Assembly: GCA_027482225.1 (NCBI GenBank)
Contig: JAIXWD010000020.1
Span: 214,920 to 278,919, forward strand
From: Bacteroidota bacterium
GTDB taxonomy: Bacteria > Bacteroidota > Bacteroidia > UKL13-3
Reading direction: 5' to 3'
Length of the DNA stretch: 64,000 nt
The notes beneath the pieces were generated by a model. The model saw only the letters and a list, made by a program, of their open reading frames with translations, searched no databases and had not been told where the DNA came from. The translations under genes and the position numbers were made by a program. This document shows positions 17,851 through 26,238 of this stretch, piece by piece. Within the stretch, counting starts at the first letter, position 1. Every line of letters starts with the position of its first letter.

Positions 17851-20013
17851 ATGAAAAAATTATTCTTATTGATTTCTCTTTTTTCTGCTGGTGCAATACT
17901 TACCTCGCATACCACAAAAAAGCAAGAAGAAGGTATGTTTCCATTATCGGAACTTAAAAACATTGACGTTAAAAAAGCAGGCTTAAAGATTACACCACAA
18001 GAATTATACAACCCAAGTGGAACTAGTTTAATTGATGCCATTGTAAGGGTAGGAGGATGCACTGGATCTTTTCTAAGTAGCGAAGGATTGATTGTAACTA
18101 ATCACCACTGTGCTTTTAGTTATGTGCAAGCCATAAGTGATGTGAAAAACGATTACATTAAATTAGGTTTCTTAGCCCAAAACCGCCAGCAAGAAGTACC
18201 TGCCAAGGGGTTAGTATGTAAAATTACAGCATCATATAAAGATGTATCTGTTGATGTATTGAGTGGTACACAAGATTTAGATGCAGTTAGCCGATTAAAG
18301 AAAATTTCAGATAATATTAAAGTTGTTACCCTAAAAGAGAACGAATCCAACCCTGGTTTGCAATGCGAAATATCCGAGATGTTTACGGGTAAAACGTATG
18401 TGCTTTTTCGTTACAAATTACTTAAAGATGTACGTTTGGTTTATGTACCACCTGTTAGTATTGGTGCTTATGGTGGTGAGCTAGATAATTGGGTTTGGCC
18501 TCGCCACAGTGGAGACTTTGCATTTTTACGTGCATATGTTGCACCTGACGGAAGCGCAGCTGAATACAGTGAAAAAAATGTGCCTTATAAACCTATAAAA
18601 TATCTAAATGTAAATCCCAAAGGTGCCAATGAAAACGATTTTATTTTTGTATTGGGTTACCCAGGGCGAACATACCGTCATCAGCCTGCAGGGTTTTATG
18701 AGTACCACGAAAATTACTTTTTAGGATATATTAGTAGTTTGTTTGATTGGCAAATAAACCAGATGGAACAACTTGGAAAAAAAGATTATGCACTTAGCAT
18801 TAAATACGCAGCGCGAATTAAAAGTTTAGCTAATACGGCTAAAAATTTCAAAGGTAAATTACAAGGATTTAAACGTGCTGAATTAAGTGCTAAAAAGCGT
18901 GAGGAAGAAAAACAATTGCAACAATATATAGATGCAAATAGCACACTTAAATCTAAATATGGAAACGTTATTCCTCGAGTTAACGAGCTTTATACTGATT
19001 TAATGAAATACGCAAATCGTAATATGTGGCTTGATCAAATTTACAGTGTTTCACCTTTGATACAAGCCTCTGCTACATTGTCAAATTACAAGTTAATTTA
19101 TCAAAAGTTACCAAATGAAACAGCCAAAAAAGAATTTATCCTATCTCAAAAAGCAAATATAAAAAAGGATTTGAGTAAATCTCTAGGGCGATATGATGTT
19201 AATTTGGATAAACTCGCCATGGTAAAAATGTTTAGTGATGCAGTTTCATTTAATTCAAATGATATGTTGCCTTCAGTGAATAAACTAATTAATGGTCGCA
19301 CTTCTTTGAGTGAAATTGAAAGTTTAGTTGAGGGGCTATATAGCAAATCTAAACTCAACAACAATAAAGAAGTTAATGATTGGATTGAAAATGATTTGGC
19401 TTCCTTGCTATCATATAATGATGAGTTGATAAGTTTTGCTGGAGAGTTAAATGTAGAGATGTTGAAGTTTGACATCGAGGATCAGAAACGTGATGGAGAG
19501 CTTAGTCAACTAATGGCAAGTTTGGTTGAAGTGAAACAACAATGGAAGCAACGCTCTTTTATTCCTGATGCCAATTCTACACTACGTTTTACCTATGGTT
19601 ATGTGAAAGGGTACTCGCCTAATGATGGCTTATATGCAAAGCCGTATACTACTTTAAAAGGGGTTATTGAAAAAAGTGATACAGCAGAATATCAGTTGCT
19701 AGATGCTATAAGAGAATTATATGCAGCAGGTGATTTAGGCGATTTTATTCATCCTGCTTTGGGTGACTTACCTGTTAATATTTTATACAACTTAGATACA
19801 ACAGGTGGTAACAGTGGCAGCCCGGTTATGAATGCAAAAGGACAATTAATTGCCATCAATTTCGATCGGGCATTTACGGCAACCATCAACGATTATGCTT
19901 GGAATGAAACCTACAGCCGAAGTGTTGGTGTGGATATACGTTATGTATTATGGGTGTTACAAAAAGTAGCTAAAGCAAATCATGTAATTAATGAATTGAC
20001 AATGGCCAAATAG
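17851..20013 (+). CDS. S46 dipeptidyl-peptidase, DPP11 type (Asp/Glu-specific)
   Basis: Periplasmic serine exopeptidase that removes dipeptides from peptides, 720 residues with an N-terminal signal peptide (about 1-19). The catalytic His is in TNHHC (His85) and the nucleophile in GGNSGSP (Ser655). The S1-pocket position holds Arg673 (in FDRAF). Arg at 673 is the known determinant of acidic P1 specificity in Porphyromonas DPP11, while DPP7 has Gly; the numbering matches exactly. This predicts cleavage after Asp or Glu. Substrate choice is inferred, not measured. A terminator follows at 20034. Confidence 0.92.
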   Translation: MKKLFLLISLFSAGAILTSHTTKKQEEGMFPLSELKNIDVKKAGLKITPQELYNPSGTSLIDAIVRVGGCTGSFLSSEGLIVTNHHCAFSYVQAISDVKNDYIKLGFLAQNRQQEVPAKGLVCKITASYKDVSVDVLSGTQDLDAVSRLKKISDNIKVVTLKENESNPGLQCEISEMFTGKTYVLFRYKLLKDVRLVYVPPVSIGAYGGELDNWVWPRHSGDFAFLRAYVAPDGSAAEYSEKNVPYKPIKYLNVNPKGANENDFIFVLGYPGRTYRHQPAGFYEYHENYFLGYISSLFDWQINQMEQLGKKDYALSIKYAARIKSLANTAKNFKGKLQGFKRAELSAKKREEEKQLQQYIDANSTLKSKYGNVIPRVNELYTDLMKYANRNMWLDQIYSVSPLIQASATLSNYKLIYQKLPNETAKKEFILSQKANIKKDLSKSLGRYDVNLDKLAMVKMFSDAVSFNSNDMLPSVNKLINGRTSLSEIESLVEGLYSKSKLNNNKEVNDWIENDLASLLSYNDELISFAGELNVEMLKFDIEDQKRDGELSQLMASLVEVKQQWKQRSFIPDANSTLRFTYGYVKGYSPNDGLYAKPYTTLKGVIEKSDTAEYQLLDAIRELYAAGDLGDFIHPALGDLPVNILYNLDTTGGNSGSPVMNAKGQLIAINFDRAFTATINDYAWNETYSRSVGVDIRYVLWVLQKVAKANHVINELTMAK

Positions 20014-20033
20014 AGACTCTATTATAAACCACA

Positions 20034-20069
20034 AAAAAGGCATCGTGTTTAATTACATGATGCCTTTTT
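20034..20069 (+). terminator. Terminator after the S46 peptidase gene
   Basis: Arms 20034-20047 and 20056-20069 (AAAAAGGCATCGTG with its near complement, one G-T wobble) enclose an 8-base loop and end in a T-tract. It separates this gene from the convergent barrel cluster and could serve both. Confidence 0.88.
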
Positions 20070-20100
20070 AATTTAATTTCCTATATACTTTAATACTTTT

Positions 20101-20745
20101 CTAAAATGCTATGCCTATGGTAATACCTGCTCTTATTCCGTATCCTTTTATATACCTATTTGGTATACTTGGAGCTAAATAGTCAGTGAATTCTTCATAA
20201 AAATAGGAAATTGGCTGTTGAATTGTGATGGCCTTATCTATTTTTTCCTGCACCAAAACCTGGTAAACAGGACCAGCAAATAAATCAACCAAAACCGTAT
20301 TTTTAATGATAAACTGTTTACCTACATTAAATCCAATTCCTGCACTCTTAAAAGATGAATTTTCCTTAAATAAAGTAGAGTAGTCGGTATAATCAAATGT
20401 TTTTTTATAATCCATGTACCTTAAAAATGGACCAACATAAAAACCATTTAACCCATACCCACTAAAGTTTATGCGGTACTCAGGGGTAATGCTAAATCCT
20501 GTTACACGCAAATCATCAACATTGCCGAATTTCACAAAGTCATTGAAATCCATATATGATGCGGTAAGTTGAATTGAACGGAATGGAGTTAATAAGCATT
20601 GATATGAAACGCTCAGGTTGCTATATAAAGGACTAAGCAAGTTGATTTTGGCCCCATTCTTTTTTATAGGCGGAAACTTGGGCTTAGCTTGCACAACAAA
20701 TACTACAATAATAATTGATGCAAGAAATAAAGTTAGTTTTTTCAT
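20101..20745 (-). CDS. Outer-membrane beta-barrel protein, third of three tandem paralogs
   Basis: 214 residues with a signal peptide (about 1-20, ending VQAK). Alternating strands and the C-terminal Phe (GITIGIAF) point to an outer-membrane barrel resembling the DUF3575-type small barrels. It shares INLLSPLYSNLSVSYQ, ASYMDFNDF, the FAGPVYQ segment and the PNRYIKGYGIRAG motif with the next gene upstream. It lies 14 bp after that gene and ends the cluster. Partner or substrate is unknown. Confidence 0.75.
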   Translation of the reverse strand: MKKLTLFLASIIIVVFVVQAKPKFPPIKKNGAKINLLSPLYSNLSVSYQCLLTPFRSIQLTASYMDFNDFVKFGNVDDLRVTGFSITPEYRINFSGYGLNGFYVGPFLRYMDYKKTFDYTDYSTLFKENSSFKSAGIGFNVGKQFIIKNTVLVDLFAGPVYQVLVQEKIDKAITIQQPISYFYEEFTDYLAPSIPNRYIKGYGIRAGITIGIAF

Positions 20746-20759
20746 CCTTAAAATAATTA

Positions 20760-21437
20760 TTAGAATAAAATACCTAAAGTAATTCCACCACGCAAACCAT
20801 ACCCACTTATATACCTATCAGGTATATTGTTGGCTAATTCGTTTATTTTTCTTGATTCCAATCGTGCACCTGTAGTAGCGTTACGTGTAACTTTATCCTG
20901 ATAAACTAGAGCTTGAAATACTGGCCCACCAAAAAAGTCGAATGTAACTCTATTTTGTATGACAAATTGGTATCCCACAACAAAGCCAACTCCAACGCTT
21001 CCAAAATTGAACTTTTCTTTCACGTCTAAAATTTCAATTGGCATTTGGGAAGAAGTACTTATACTGTTTTGATATCCGGCAATACGCTCATAAAACATGG
21101 CGCGGCCAAATCCACCCACATAACCACCTTGAAAACCTTCACCAGTGAAATGCAACCGATACTCACTAGTAATTGCAACCCCTACGACAGTGGTATAATT
21201 ATTATTCACATAAGAATTATTGGAGCTTTCATTAAAATCATTGAAATCCATATATGATGCACCTATTACAACTGAGTTGCCATTGGTTTTTAATTTTTGG
21301 TAACTTACGTTAAGTGTGTTATAAATTGCGCTTAATAAATTTGTTCTTATCGCATAATTACGTTTAACTTCTAAGCTATTTTGGGCTAATCCAACAAAGC
21401 TTGTACCTAATAATAATAGTATAATTAAATATTTCAT
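20760..21437 (-). CDS. Outer-membrane beta-barrel protein, second of three tandem paralogs
   Basis: 225 residues with a signal peptide (about 1-18) and a C-terminal Phe (GITLGILF). It shares RTNLLSAIYNTLNVSYQ, ASYMDFNDF, FFGGPVFQ and PDRYISGYGLRGG with the third paralog. In DNA, 22 consecutive bases around the ASYMDFNDF codons are identical between the two genes, which suggests recent duplication or gene conversion. It lies 9 bp after the first paralog, so the three genes form one operon. Confidence 0.75.
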   Translation of the reverse strand: MKYLIILLLLGTSFVGLAQNSLEVKRNYAIRTNLLSAIYNTLNVSYQKLKTNGNSVVIGASYMDFNDFNESSNNSYVNNNYTTVVGVAITSEYRLHFTGEGFQGGYVGGFGRAMFYERIAGYQNSISTSSQMPIEILDVKEKFNFGSVGVGFVVGYQFVIQNRVTFDFFGGPVFQALVYQDKVTRNATTGARLESRKINELANNIPDRYISGYGLRGGITLGILF

Positions 21438-21446
21438 ATTCTTTAA

Positions 21447-22007
21447 TTAAAATAATAGTCCAACACTTAAACCACCGCGTATCCAATATCCACTAATAAA
21501 AGGTTTAAAATCAGATGCAGAATAATTTTTTCCAGGTGATGTTAAATTGCTAAAATTATAAGAAGGGCCCAAGTTCATATCAAAAGCAATGCGCTTCAAA
21601 AATACCCACTGGTAGCCCATTAATAATCCAACTCCAGGAACCGAAAGTTCATCTTCTTTGGTTTGAATATCTTTAAAGTATTGGTAACGCGCATAGGGTT
21701 GAATGTAATATCCCCTAATAGGTGTTTCTCCAATATAAAATCTATACTCAAGCGCTGCAGAAAATCCTTTTACAGGTACAGAAGTGTTAAATAATTGCCC
21801 AGTGAAATAGCTAGCGGTTGTAATGAAGGAGGCATCATTATTCAGGCTTTTTTCGTAGCTTAAAGTTATTGTTCCTATAACAGGGCTCAATAAATTAAAC
21901 TTAATTATACTGTTATGCTCTTCTTCATTATTCTGGTTGGGACCCACTTGTGCTGTTACAAGTTGAGTAAGTATGCTAAATAATCCCCAAATAAAATATT
22001 GTTTCAT
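21447..22007 (-). CDS. Outer-membrane beta-barrel protein, first of three tandem paralogs
   Basis: 186 residues with a signal peptide (about 1-19, ending VTAQ), an N-terminal strand FNLLSPVIGTITLSYE and a C-terminal Phe (GLSVGLLF). It is the most divergent and shortest of the three; the ASYMDFNDF motif is replaced by ASYFTGQLF. The SGYWIRGG motif corresponds to GYGLRGG in the others. It is the first gene of the minus-strand cluster. Function is unknown. Confidence 0.73.
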   Translation of the reverse strand: MKQYFIWGLFSILTQLVTAQVGPNQNNEEEHNSIIKFNLLSPVIGTITLSYEKSLNNDASFITTASYFTGQLFNTSVPVKGFSAALEYRFYIGETPIRGYYIQPYARYQYFKDIQTKEDELSVPGVGLLMGYQWVFLKRIAFDMNLGPSYNFSNLTSPGKNYSASDFKPFISGYWIRGGLSVGLLF

Positions 22008-22091
22008 ATGTAAATTAATACCACAATTTATAGTTATTAATATTATTATACAAATTATTTTATGCCAATTTTAATTAAAAATAAAATAAAA

Positions 22092-22116
22092 ACATCGGCA
22101 TTACTCAAGCCGACAT
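22092..22116 (-). terminator. Terminator after clpX
   Basis: Arms 22092-22099 and 22109-22116 form an 8-bp stem (two G-T pairs) with a 9-base loop. On the minus strand it is followed by a U-rich run, 20 bp after the clpX stop. Confidence 0.75.
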
Positions 22117-22135
22117 TGATTTGAAGTAAATCATG

Positions 22136-23380
22136 CTATGCAGCTTTTATACTTTTAAACTTTATACTTTCCAGTTTGGCATTGGCTACTTCTAATGAAA
22201 TGCTTAATTCCTTTTCCTTGTTCGAAGGTGCATCATACATATAATCTGTCATAATGTTTTCGCATATGCTTCGCAGGCCACGCGCCCCAAGTTTTAGCTC
22301 AAATGCTGTATCTACAATCAGGTTAATTACATCGTTACTAATGGTTAGTTTAATACCTTCCAATTCAAACATTTTGATGTATTGTTTTATCAATGCATTT
22401 TTAGGTTCAACCAAAATACGATGAAGTGTATTGCGGTCTAGAGGATTTAAATGACATAAAACTGGTAAACGTCCAATAATCTCGGGTATCAAACCAAAGT
22501 TACGCAGGTCAGCAGGTGATATGTATTGCAAATAATTAGTTTCATCAGCTTTGATACCTACCTGGTTTTTAAATCCTATAGCTTGAGTTTGCATTCTTCT
22601 AGCAATTTGTTTGTCAATACCCTCAAACGCACCACCACAAATAAATAAGATGTTTTCGGTATTTATGGCAATCATTTTTTGGTCTGGATGTTTACGCCCA
22701 CCTTGAGGAGGAACATTAGCAGTTGTACCTTCCAATATTTTTAATAAAGCCTGTTGAACACCTTCTCCACTCACATCGCGTGTTATACTAGGGTTATCAC
22801 TTTTACGGCTAATTTTGTCAATTTCATCAATGTATACAATGCCTCTCTCGGCAGCACTTACATCGTAGTTTGCTGCCTGTAACAAACGTGTTAATACGCT
22901 CTCTACATCTTCGCCAACATAACCAGCCTCTGTTAAAACAGTGGCATCTGCTATGCAAAATGGAACATTTAATAATTTTGCTAATGTTTTAGCTAATAAT
23001 GTTTTTCCGGTTCCTGTTTCACCAACTAATAAAATATTTGATTTTTCTAGCTCTACATCATTGGTTTTGTTTTTATACATTAAGCGTTTAAAGTGATTGT
23101 AAACTGCAACACTTAATACTTTTTTAGCCTCGTCTTGTCCAATTACGTATTGATCAAGGTGTTTTTTTATTTCTGCTGGTTTGTATAATTTACCTGCAAA
23201 ATCAAAAGTTGTATTTTTACCTGCATCAGCAGTTTGGTCTTCGTTTATAATTCGGTACGCTTGGTCTATACAGTTTTCGCAAATCAGTGCATCAAGTCCA
23301 GAAATCAAATATTGGGTTTGACTTTTTGGACGTCCGCAAAATGAACAAATGTCTTCTTTTTTCTTACTCATGGGATACAA
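22136..23380 (-). CDS. clpX: ATP-dependent unfoldase ClpX
   Basis: AAA+ unfoldase that feeds substrates to ClpP, 414 residues. The N-terminal zinc-binding domain has [10 protein letters not shown] and CENCI. Walker A is GETGTGKT, Walker [11 protein letters not shown], and the pore loop region lies near YVGEDVES. Sensor and C-terminal segments ([13 protein letters not shown]) are intact. It follows clpP on the same strand, but a hairpin at 23396-23429 lies between them, so part of the transcription may stop before clpX. Confidence 0.97.
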   Translation of the reverse strand: MYPMSKKKEDICSFCGRPKSQTQYLISGLDALICENCIDQAYRIINEDQTADAGKNTTFDFAGKLYKPAEIKKHLDQYVIGQDEAKKVLSVAVYNHFKRLMYKNKTNDVELEKSNILLVGETGTGKTLLAKTLAKLLNVPFCIADATVLTEAGYVGEDVESVLTRLLQAANYDVSAAERGIVYIDEIDKISRKSDNPSITRDVSGEGVQQALLKILEGTTANVPPQGGRKHPDQKMIAINTENILFICGGAFEGIDKQIARRMQTQAIGFKNQVGIKADETNYLQYISPADLRNFGLIPEIIGRLPVLCHLNPLDRNTLHRILVEPKNALIKQYIKMFELEGIKLTISNDVINLIVDTAFELKLGARGLRSICENIMTDYMYDAPSNKEKELSISLEVANAKLESIKFKSIKAA

Positions 23381-23395
23381 ATATCTATAAAAAAA

Positions 23396-23429
23396 AACAA
23401 GCCAACTATTATTATTTGGTTGGCTTGTT
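23396..23429 (-). terminator. Hairpin between clpP and clpX
   Basis: Perfect 11-bp arms 23396-23406 and 23419-23429 (AACAAGCCAAC) with a 12-base AT loop. On the minus strand it ends in a run of T. It would terminate or attenuate clpP transcripts before clpX. Confidence 0.8.
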
Positions 23430-23448
23430 AAATGAAGTTTTTATTTAA

Positions 23449-24138
23449 TTATTTATGTTCTTTCTTAGTTTTGTTCAACACATCGTCAATCATCCCGTAA
23501 TCTTTAGCTTCTTGTGCTGTCATCCAATAATCGCGGTCGCTATCTTGCTGTACTTTTTCAAACGGTTGATTGCTATGTTCAGCTATAATATCATACAATT
23601 CTTTTTTCAGTTTTTGAATTTCGCGAGCTGTAATTTCAATATCACTGGCTTGGCCTTGTGCCCCTCCTAGTGGTTGGTGAATCATTATACGTGCATGAGG
23701 TAAAGCAGTACGTTTACCTTTAGCACCAGCACATTGTAATACTGCACCCATACTAGCTGCCAAGCCTGTACAAATAGTGGCTACATCAGGGTTTATCCAT
23801 TGCATGGTGTCATAAATCCCTAAGCCAGCATATACACTGCCTCCTGGTGAGTTGATGTACATTTGAACATCTCTTCGTGCGTCCATAGAATCTAAAAATA
23901 ATAATTGCGCCTGAACAATGTTAGCAACATAATCATCTATTGGCATGCCAAGAAATATAATTCTGTCAGCCATTAAACGAGAAAACACGTCAATTTCGCG
24001 GAAGTTCATTGGGCGTTCTTCAATAACCGTGCGTGTCATTCCTTCTACAGAACTTTCTAAGTATGCATCTACTGCCAAACTGCTAATTCCTTTATGTTTA
24101 ACAGCATATTTTCTAAATTCTTTTCCGTGGTCCATCAT
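23449..24138 (-). CDS. clpP: ATP-dependent protease subunit ClpP
   Basis: Serine protease core of the Clp system, 229 residues. The nucleophile Ser is in [10 protein letters not shown], the catalytic His in MIHQPLGG, and the Asp in [10 protein letters not shown]. The N-terminus [12 protein letters not shown] precedes the processed region. Order tig, clpP, clpX on one strand is common in bacteria, although here each gene has its own hairpin terminator. Confidence 0.97.
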   Translation of the reverse strand: MMDHGKEFRKYAVKHKGISSLAVDAYLESSVEGMTRTVIEERPMNFREIDVFSRLMADRIIFLGMPIDDYVANIVQAQLLFLDSMDARRDVQMYINSPGGSVYAGLGIYDTMQWINPDVATICTGLAASMGAVLQCAGAKGKRTALPHARIMIHQPLGGAQGQASDIEITAREIQKLKKELYDIIAEHSNQPFEKVQQDSDRDYWMTAQEAKDYGMIDDVLNKTKKEHK

Positions 24139-24296
24139 AAATTATTATTATTTGTTTGCAATATATAAAGTTGATTCTAAGTTTCAAGAGTTGTGCCAAT
24201 TGATTTTACTGACATAATACACTGACAGTGTCTAAGAAGTTTATTGAACGTCATTGAATAGTAAAATTATTGTTAAAACCGACCGTGGTAATACAA

Positions 24297-24327
24297 AAAA
24301 AAGACGCGAACTATTCGCGTCTTTTTT
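24297..24327 (-). terminator. Terminator after tig
   Basis: Arms 24297-24310 and 24314-24327 (AAAAAAGACGCGAA) form a perfect 14-bp stem with a 3-base loop and T-runs on both sides. It lies 39 bp after the tig stop and separates it from clpP; it may work in both directions. Confidence 0.9.
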
Positions 24328-24366
24328 AAATAAATTTACCTTATCCTTTAGAATTTATATTTAGGA

Positions 24367-25743
24367 TTAATGGTGATGTTGGTCATTGTGTTCGGCAACT
24401 ATTTTGAAAAAAGCTTCGCTGCTTACTTCTTTTTCTTCAATTTTTACCTTGATTTTAATAACATCTCGTACTTTTTGCGATACAGCCAAATTAATCATAC
24501 GGCTGCGGTAATCTTCTTTTTTCATACTTGGCTCAATAATACCCTCTAGCATTTCATCACTTATTCCTGCAGTTCCATATGCCCCAAACATACTACGGGT
24601 GTAATTTAAAGCGGCCTCTTTAATGTCGGCCTCTTCTACTTTTACACCAGCTTCGCCCAATACTTTTTCTTCAAAAATATGATTACGAAGGTAATTTGCT
24701 TCTTTACTGTAGTTTTCGTCAACGTTTTCAGTTGTAAATTTATCCGCATGGCGATCAATTAACCAACGTTTTAAAAATGCATCAGGTAATTCAATTTTTT
24801 GTTTAGCTACTAAAGTATCTAGCATTTCATGCTCAATTAAATGATTTGCTTGGCCATTAAAGTAGTTTTCTAGCTCACCTTTAATACGTAAACGCAATTC
24901 ATCAATAGAGTTTACAACGCCTTCACCATAAACCTTATCAAATAACTCTTGGTTTAATTCCGCCTTTTCGTTGCTTTTAATGTCTTTAACAGTTACACGG
25001 AAATTTTTATTAATATCTGCAACTGCAAGTTTATTGATGTTTAATGCGTGAGACATTTCTGTTTGGTCGTTATCAAACAAATCAAAAACATTTACATCAA
25101 ATGATTTCCCTTTGGTTGAACCTAAGAATTCATTTTTAATGGCTTCATTTTTTATTGATTGAATCAGTATTGGGGTTGAATCTGAATAAACACCCCCTTC
25201 AAAAGTATTGCTATTTTCATCTAGTTCAGCCATTGTAGTGTATACAATGTCATTTTCACTAGCGGTATCAACATCAATCAAATTACCCGAACGCTTTTGC
25301 AAACGATCTACTTCTTCGTCAATTTGTTTTTCGTCAATCGCTACTTTTAATTTGGTAAATACATCTTTTTCAGATATATCTAATGTAAACTCAGGAGCTA
25401 ATCCCACATCAAATTTAAATGTGTAATCATTGCCTTTAACTAACTCATCTACTTTGGTATCTTCGGTTAATACCGGTTGGCCAAGTATGTTTAGTTTGCT
25501 TTCCTCAATGTAATCAAACAAACCACGGCTTGCAGCGCTATTAATGGCTTCAAGTAAAACTGTAGTTCCATACATTTTTTCAATCATACCTTTTGGTGCC
25601 ATACCCGGACGAAAACCAGGAATGTTGGCGCGTTTTTGGTATTCTTTTAATTTGGTGTCAATCTCTTTGGCGTAATCAGTGCCATTAATGTTTACTGAGA
25701 TTGTGCCGTTTAAGGCGTCTTTTTTATCGAAAGTAACGTTCAT
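24367..25743 (-). CDS. tig: Trigger factor
   Basis: Ribosome-associated chaperone that docks on uL23, 458 residues from ATG at 25743. The ribosome-binding signature GFRPGMAPKG is at about residue 35. The middle region where the FKBP prolyl isomerase domain sits in E. coli is poorly recognisable. The C-terminus ends EHNDQHHH. An upstream in-frame ATG at 25845 is rejected: the extension reads through the terminator and into the tRNA-Leu gene. The start MNVTFDKKDALNG resembles other Bacteroidota homologs. Confidence 0.93.
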   Translation of the reverse strand: MNVTFDKKDALNGTISVNINGTDYAKEIDTKLKEYQKRANIPGFRPGMAPKGMIEKMYGTTVLLEAINSAASRGLFDYIEESKLNILGQPVLTEDTKVDELVKGNDYTFKFDVGLAPEFTLDISEKDVFTKLKVAIDEKQIDEEVDRLQKRSGNLIDVDTASENDIVYTTMAELDENSNTFEGGVYSDSTPILIQSIKNEAIKNEFLGSTKGKSFDVNVFDLFDNDQTEMSHALNINKLAVADINKNFRVTVKDIKSNEKAELNQELFDKVYGEGVVNSIDELRLRIKGELENYFNGQANHLIEHEMLDTLVAKQKIELPDAFLKRWLIDRHADKFTTENVDENYSKEANYLRNHIFEEKVLGEAGVKVEEADIKEAALNYTRSMFGAYGTAGISDEMLEGIIEPSMKKEDYRSRMINLAVSQKVRDVIKIKVKIEEKEVSSEAFFKIVAEHNDQHHH

Positions 25744-25765
25744 ATTAAAATAGTGTATTAAGAAA

Positions 25766-25794
25766 AAAAAGACTGATTTTAGGTCAGTCTTTTT
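25766..25794 (-). terminator. Terminator of tRNA-Leu
   Basis: Perfect 11-bp arms 25766-25776 and 25784-25794 (AAAAAGACTGA) with a 7-base loop and a T-tract on the minus strand. It lies 12 bp after the tRNA and 22 bp before the tig start. Confidence 0.88.
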
Positions 25795-25806
25795 CGTTTC
25801 TAGTTG

Positions 25807-25888
25807 TGCGCATGGAGGGACTCGAACCCCCACGCCTCTCGGCACCAGATCCTAAGTCTGGCACGGCTACCAATTACGCCACATGCGC
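25807..25888 (-). tRNA. tRNA-Leu, anticodon UAG
   Basis: On the minus strand an 82-base cloverleaf: acceptor stem GCGCATG pairs with CATGCGC, discriminator A. The anticodon stem CCAGA/TCTGG encloses CTTAGGA, so the anticodon is TAG. A long variable arm (class II tRNA) and the T-arm with GGTTCGAGTCC follow. CCA is not encoded. It has its own promoter and terminator, so it is a single-gene unit. Confidence 0.97.
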
Positions 25889-25901
25889 CTAAAAAGGACA
25901 G

Positions 25902-25932
25902 CAAATGTAAGGCGAAAAATGGTTTATGCAAA
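25902..25932 (-). promoter_or_regulatory. Consensus promoter for tRNA-Leu
   Basis: On the minus strand TTTG (25932-25929) and TACATTTG (25909-25902) are exactly 19 bp apart, an ideal Bacteroidota sigma-A promoter. It ends 13 bp before the tRNA 5' end. The same motif and spacing recurs at the right edge of the window. Confidence 0.85.
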
Positions 25933-26238
25933 TTTTTTTTAACCTTCATTAATCTTATTGTTTTAAAAAAGGAAAATCAAACCTATTGATTTGTTCAAAA
26001 CCACAAATTAAATGTCATTTTCTAAACTGAACTTTAGCTGAATGTAAAACAATTAATACTCATTTATGCAAAGGCTAAGATTGATGATCAGCAGTTTATT
26101 TGGTGCATCTTTAATTAAAATAGTTATAACTGTATTGTTTTAAATTACACCTCATGCTTTTGGTGTTAATATGTGGGGATTTGAATAAATGTAATTGCCT
26201 ACATTTGTATTTGATTTTTTAACCACAGTACTAAGATT
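25933..26238. other. Intergenic region before rsh
   Basis: About 300 bp of AT-rich DNA between the tRNA-Leu promoter and rsh. I see no convincing gene; the longest frame starting at an ATG is about 25 codons. TACATTTG at 26200-26207 matches the -7 element, with TTG at 26181 only 16 bp upstream, so it is a plausible but imperfect rsh promoter 31 bp before the ATG. Confidence 0.5.

Noticed and set aside
25744..25845. A longer trigger factor with 34 extra N-terminal residues
   Set aside because: The extension reads through a hairpin terminator and into the tRNA-Leu gene; the start at 25743 gives the family N-terminus.
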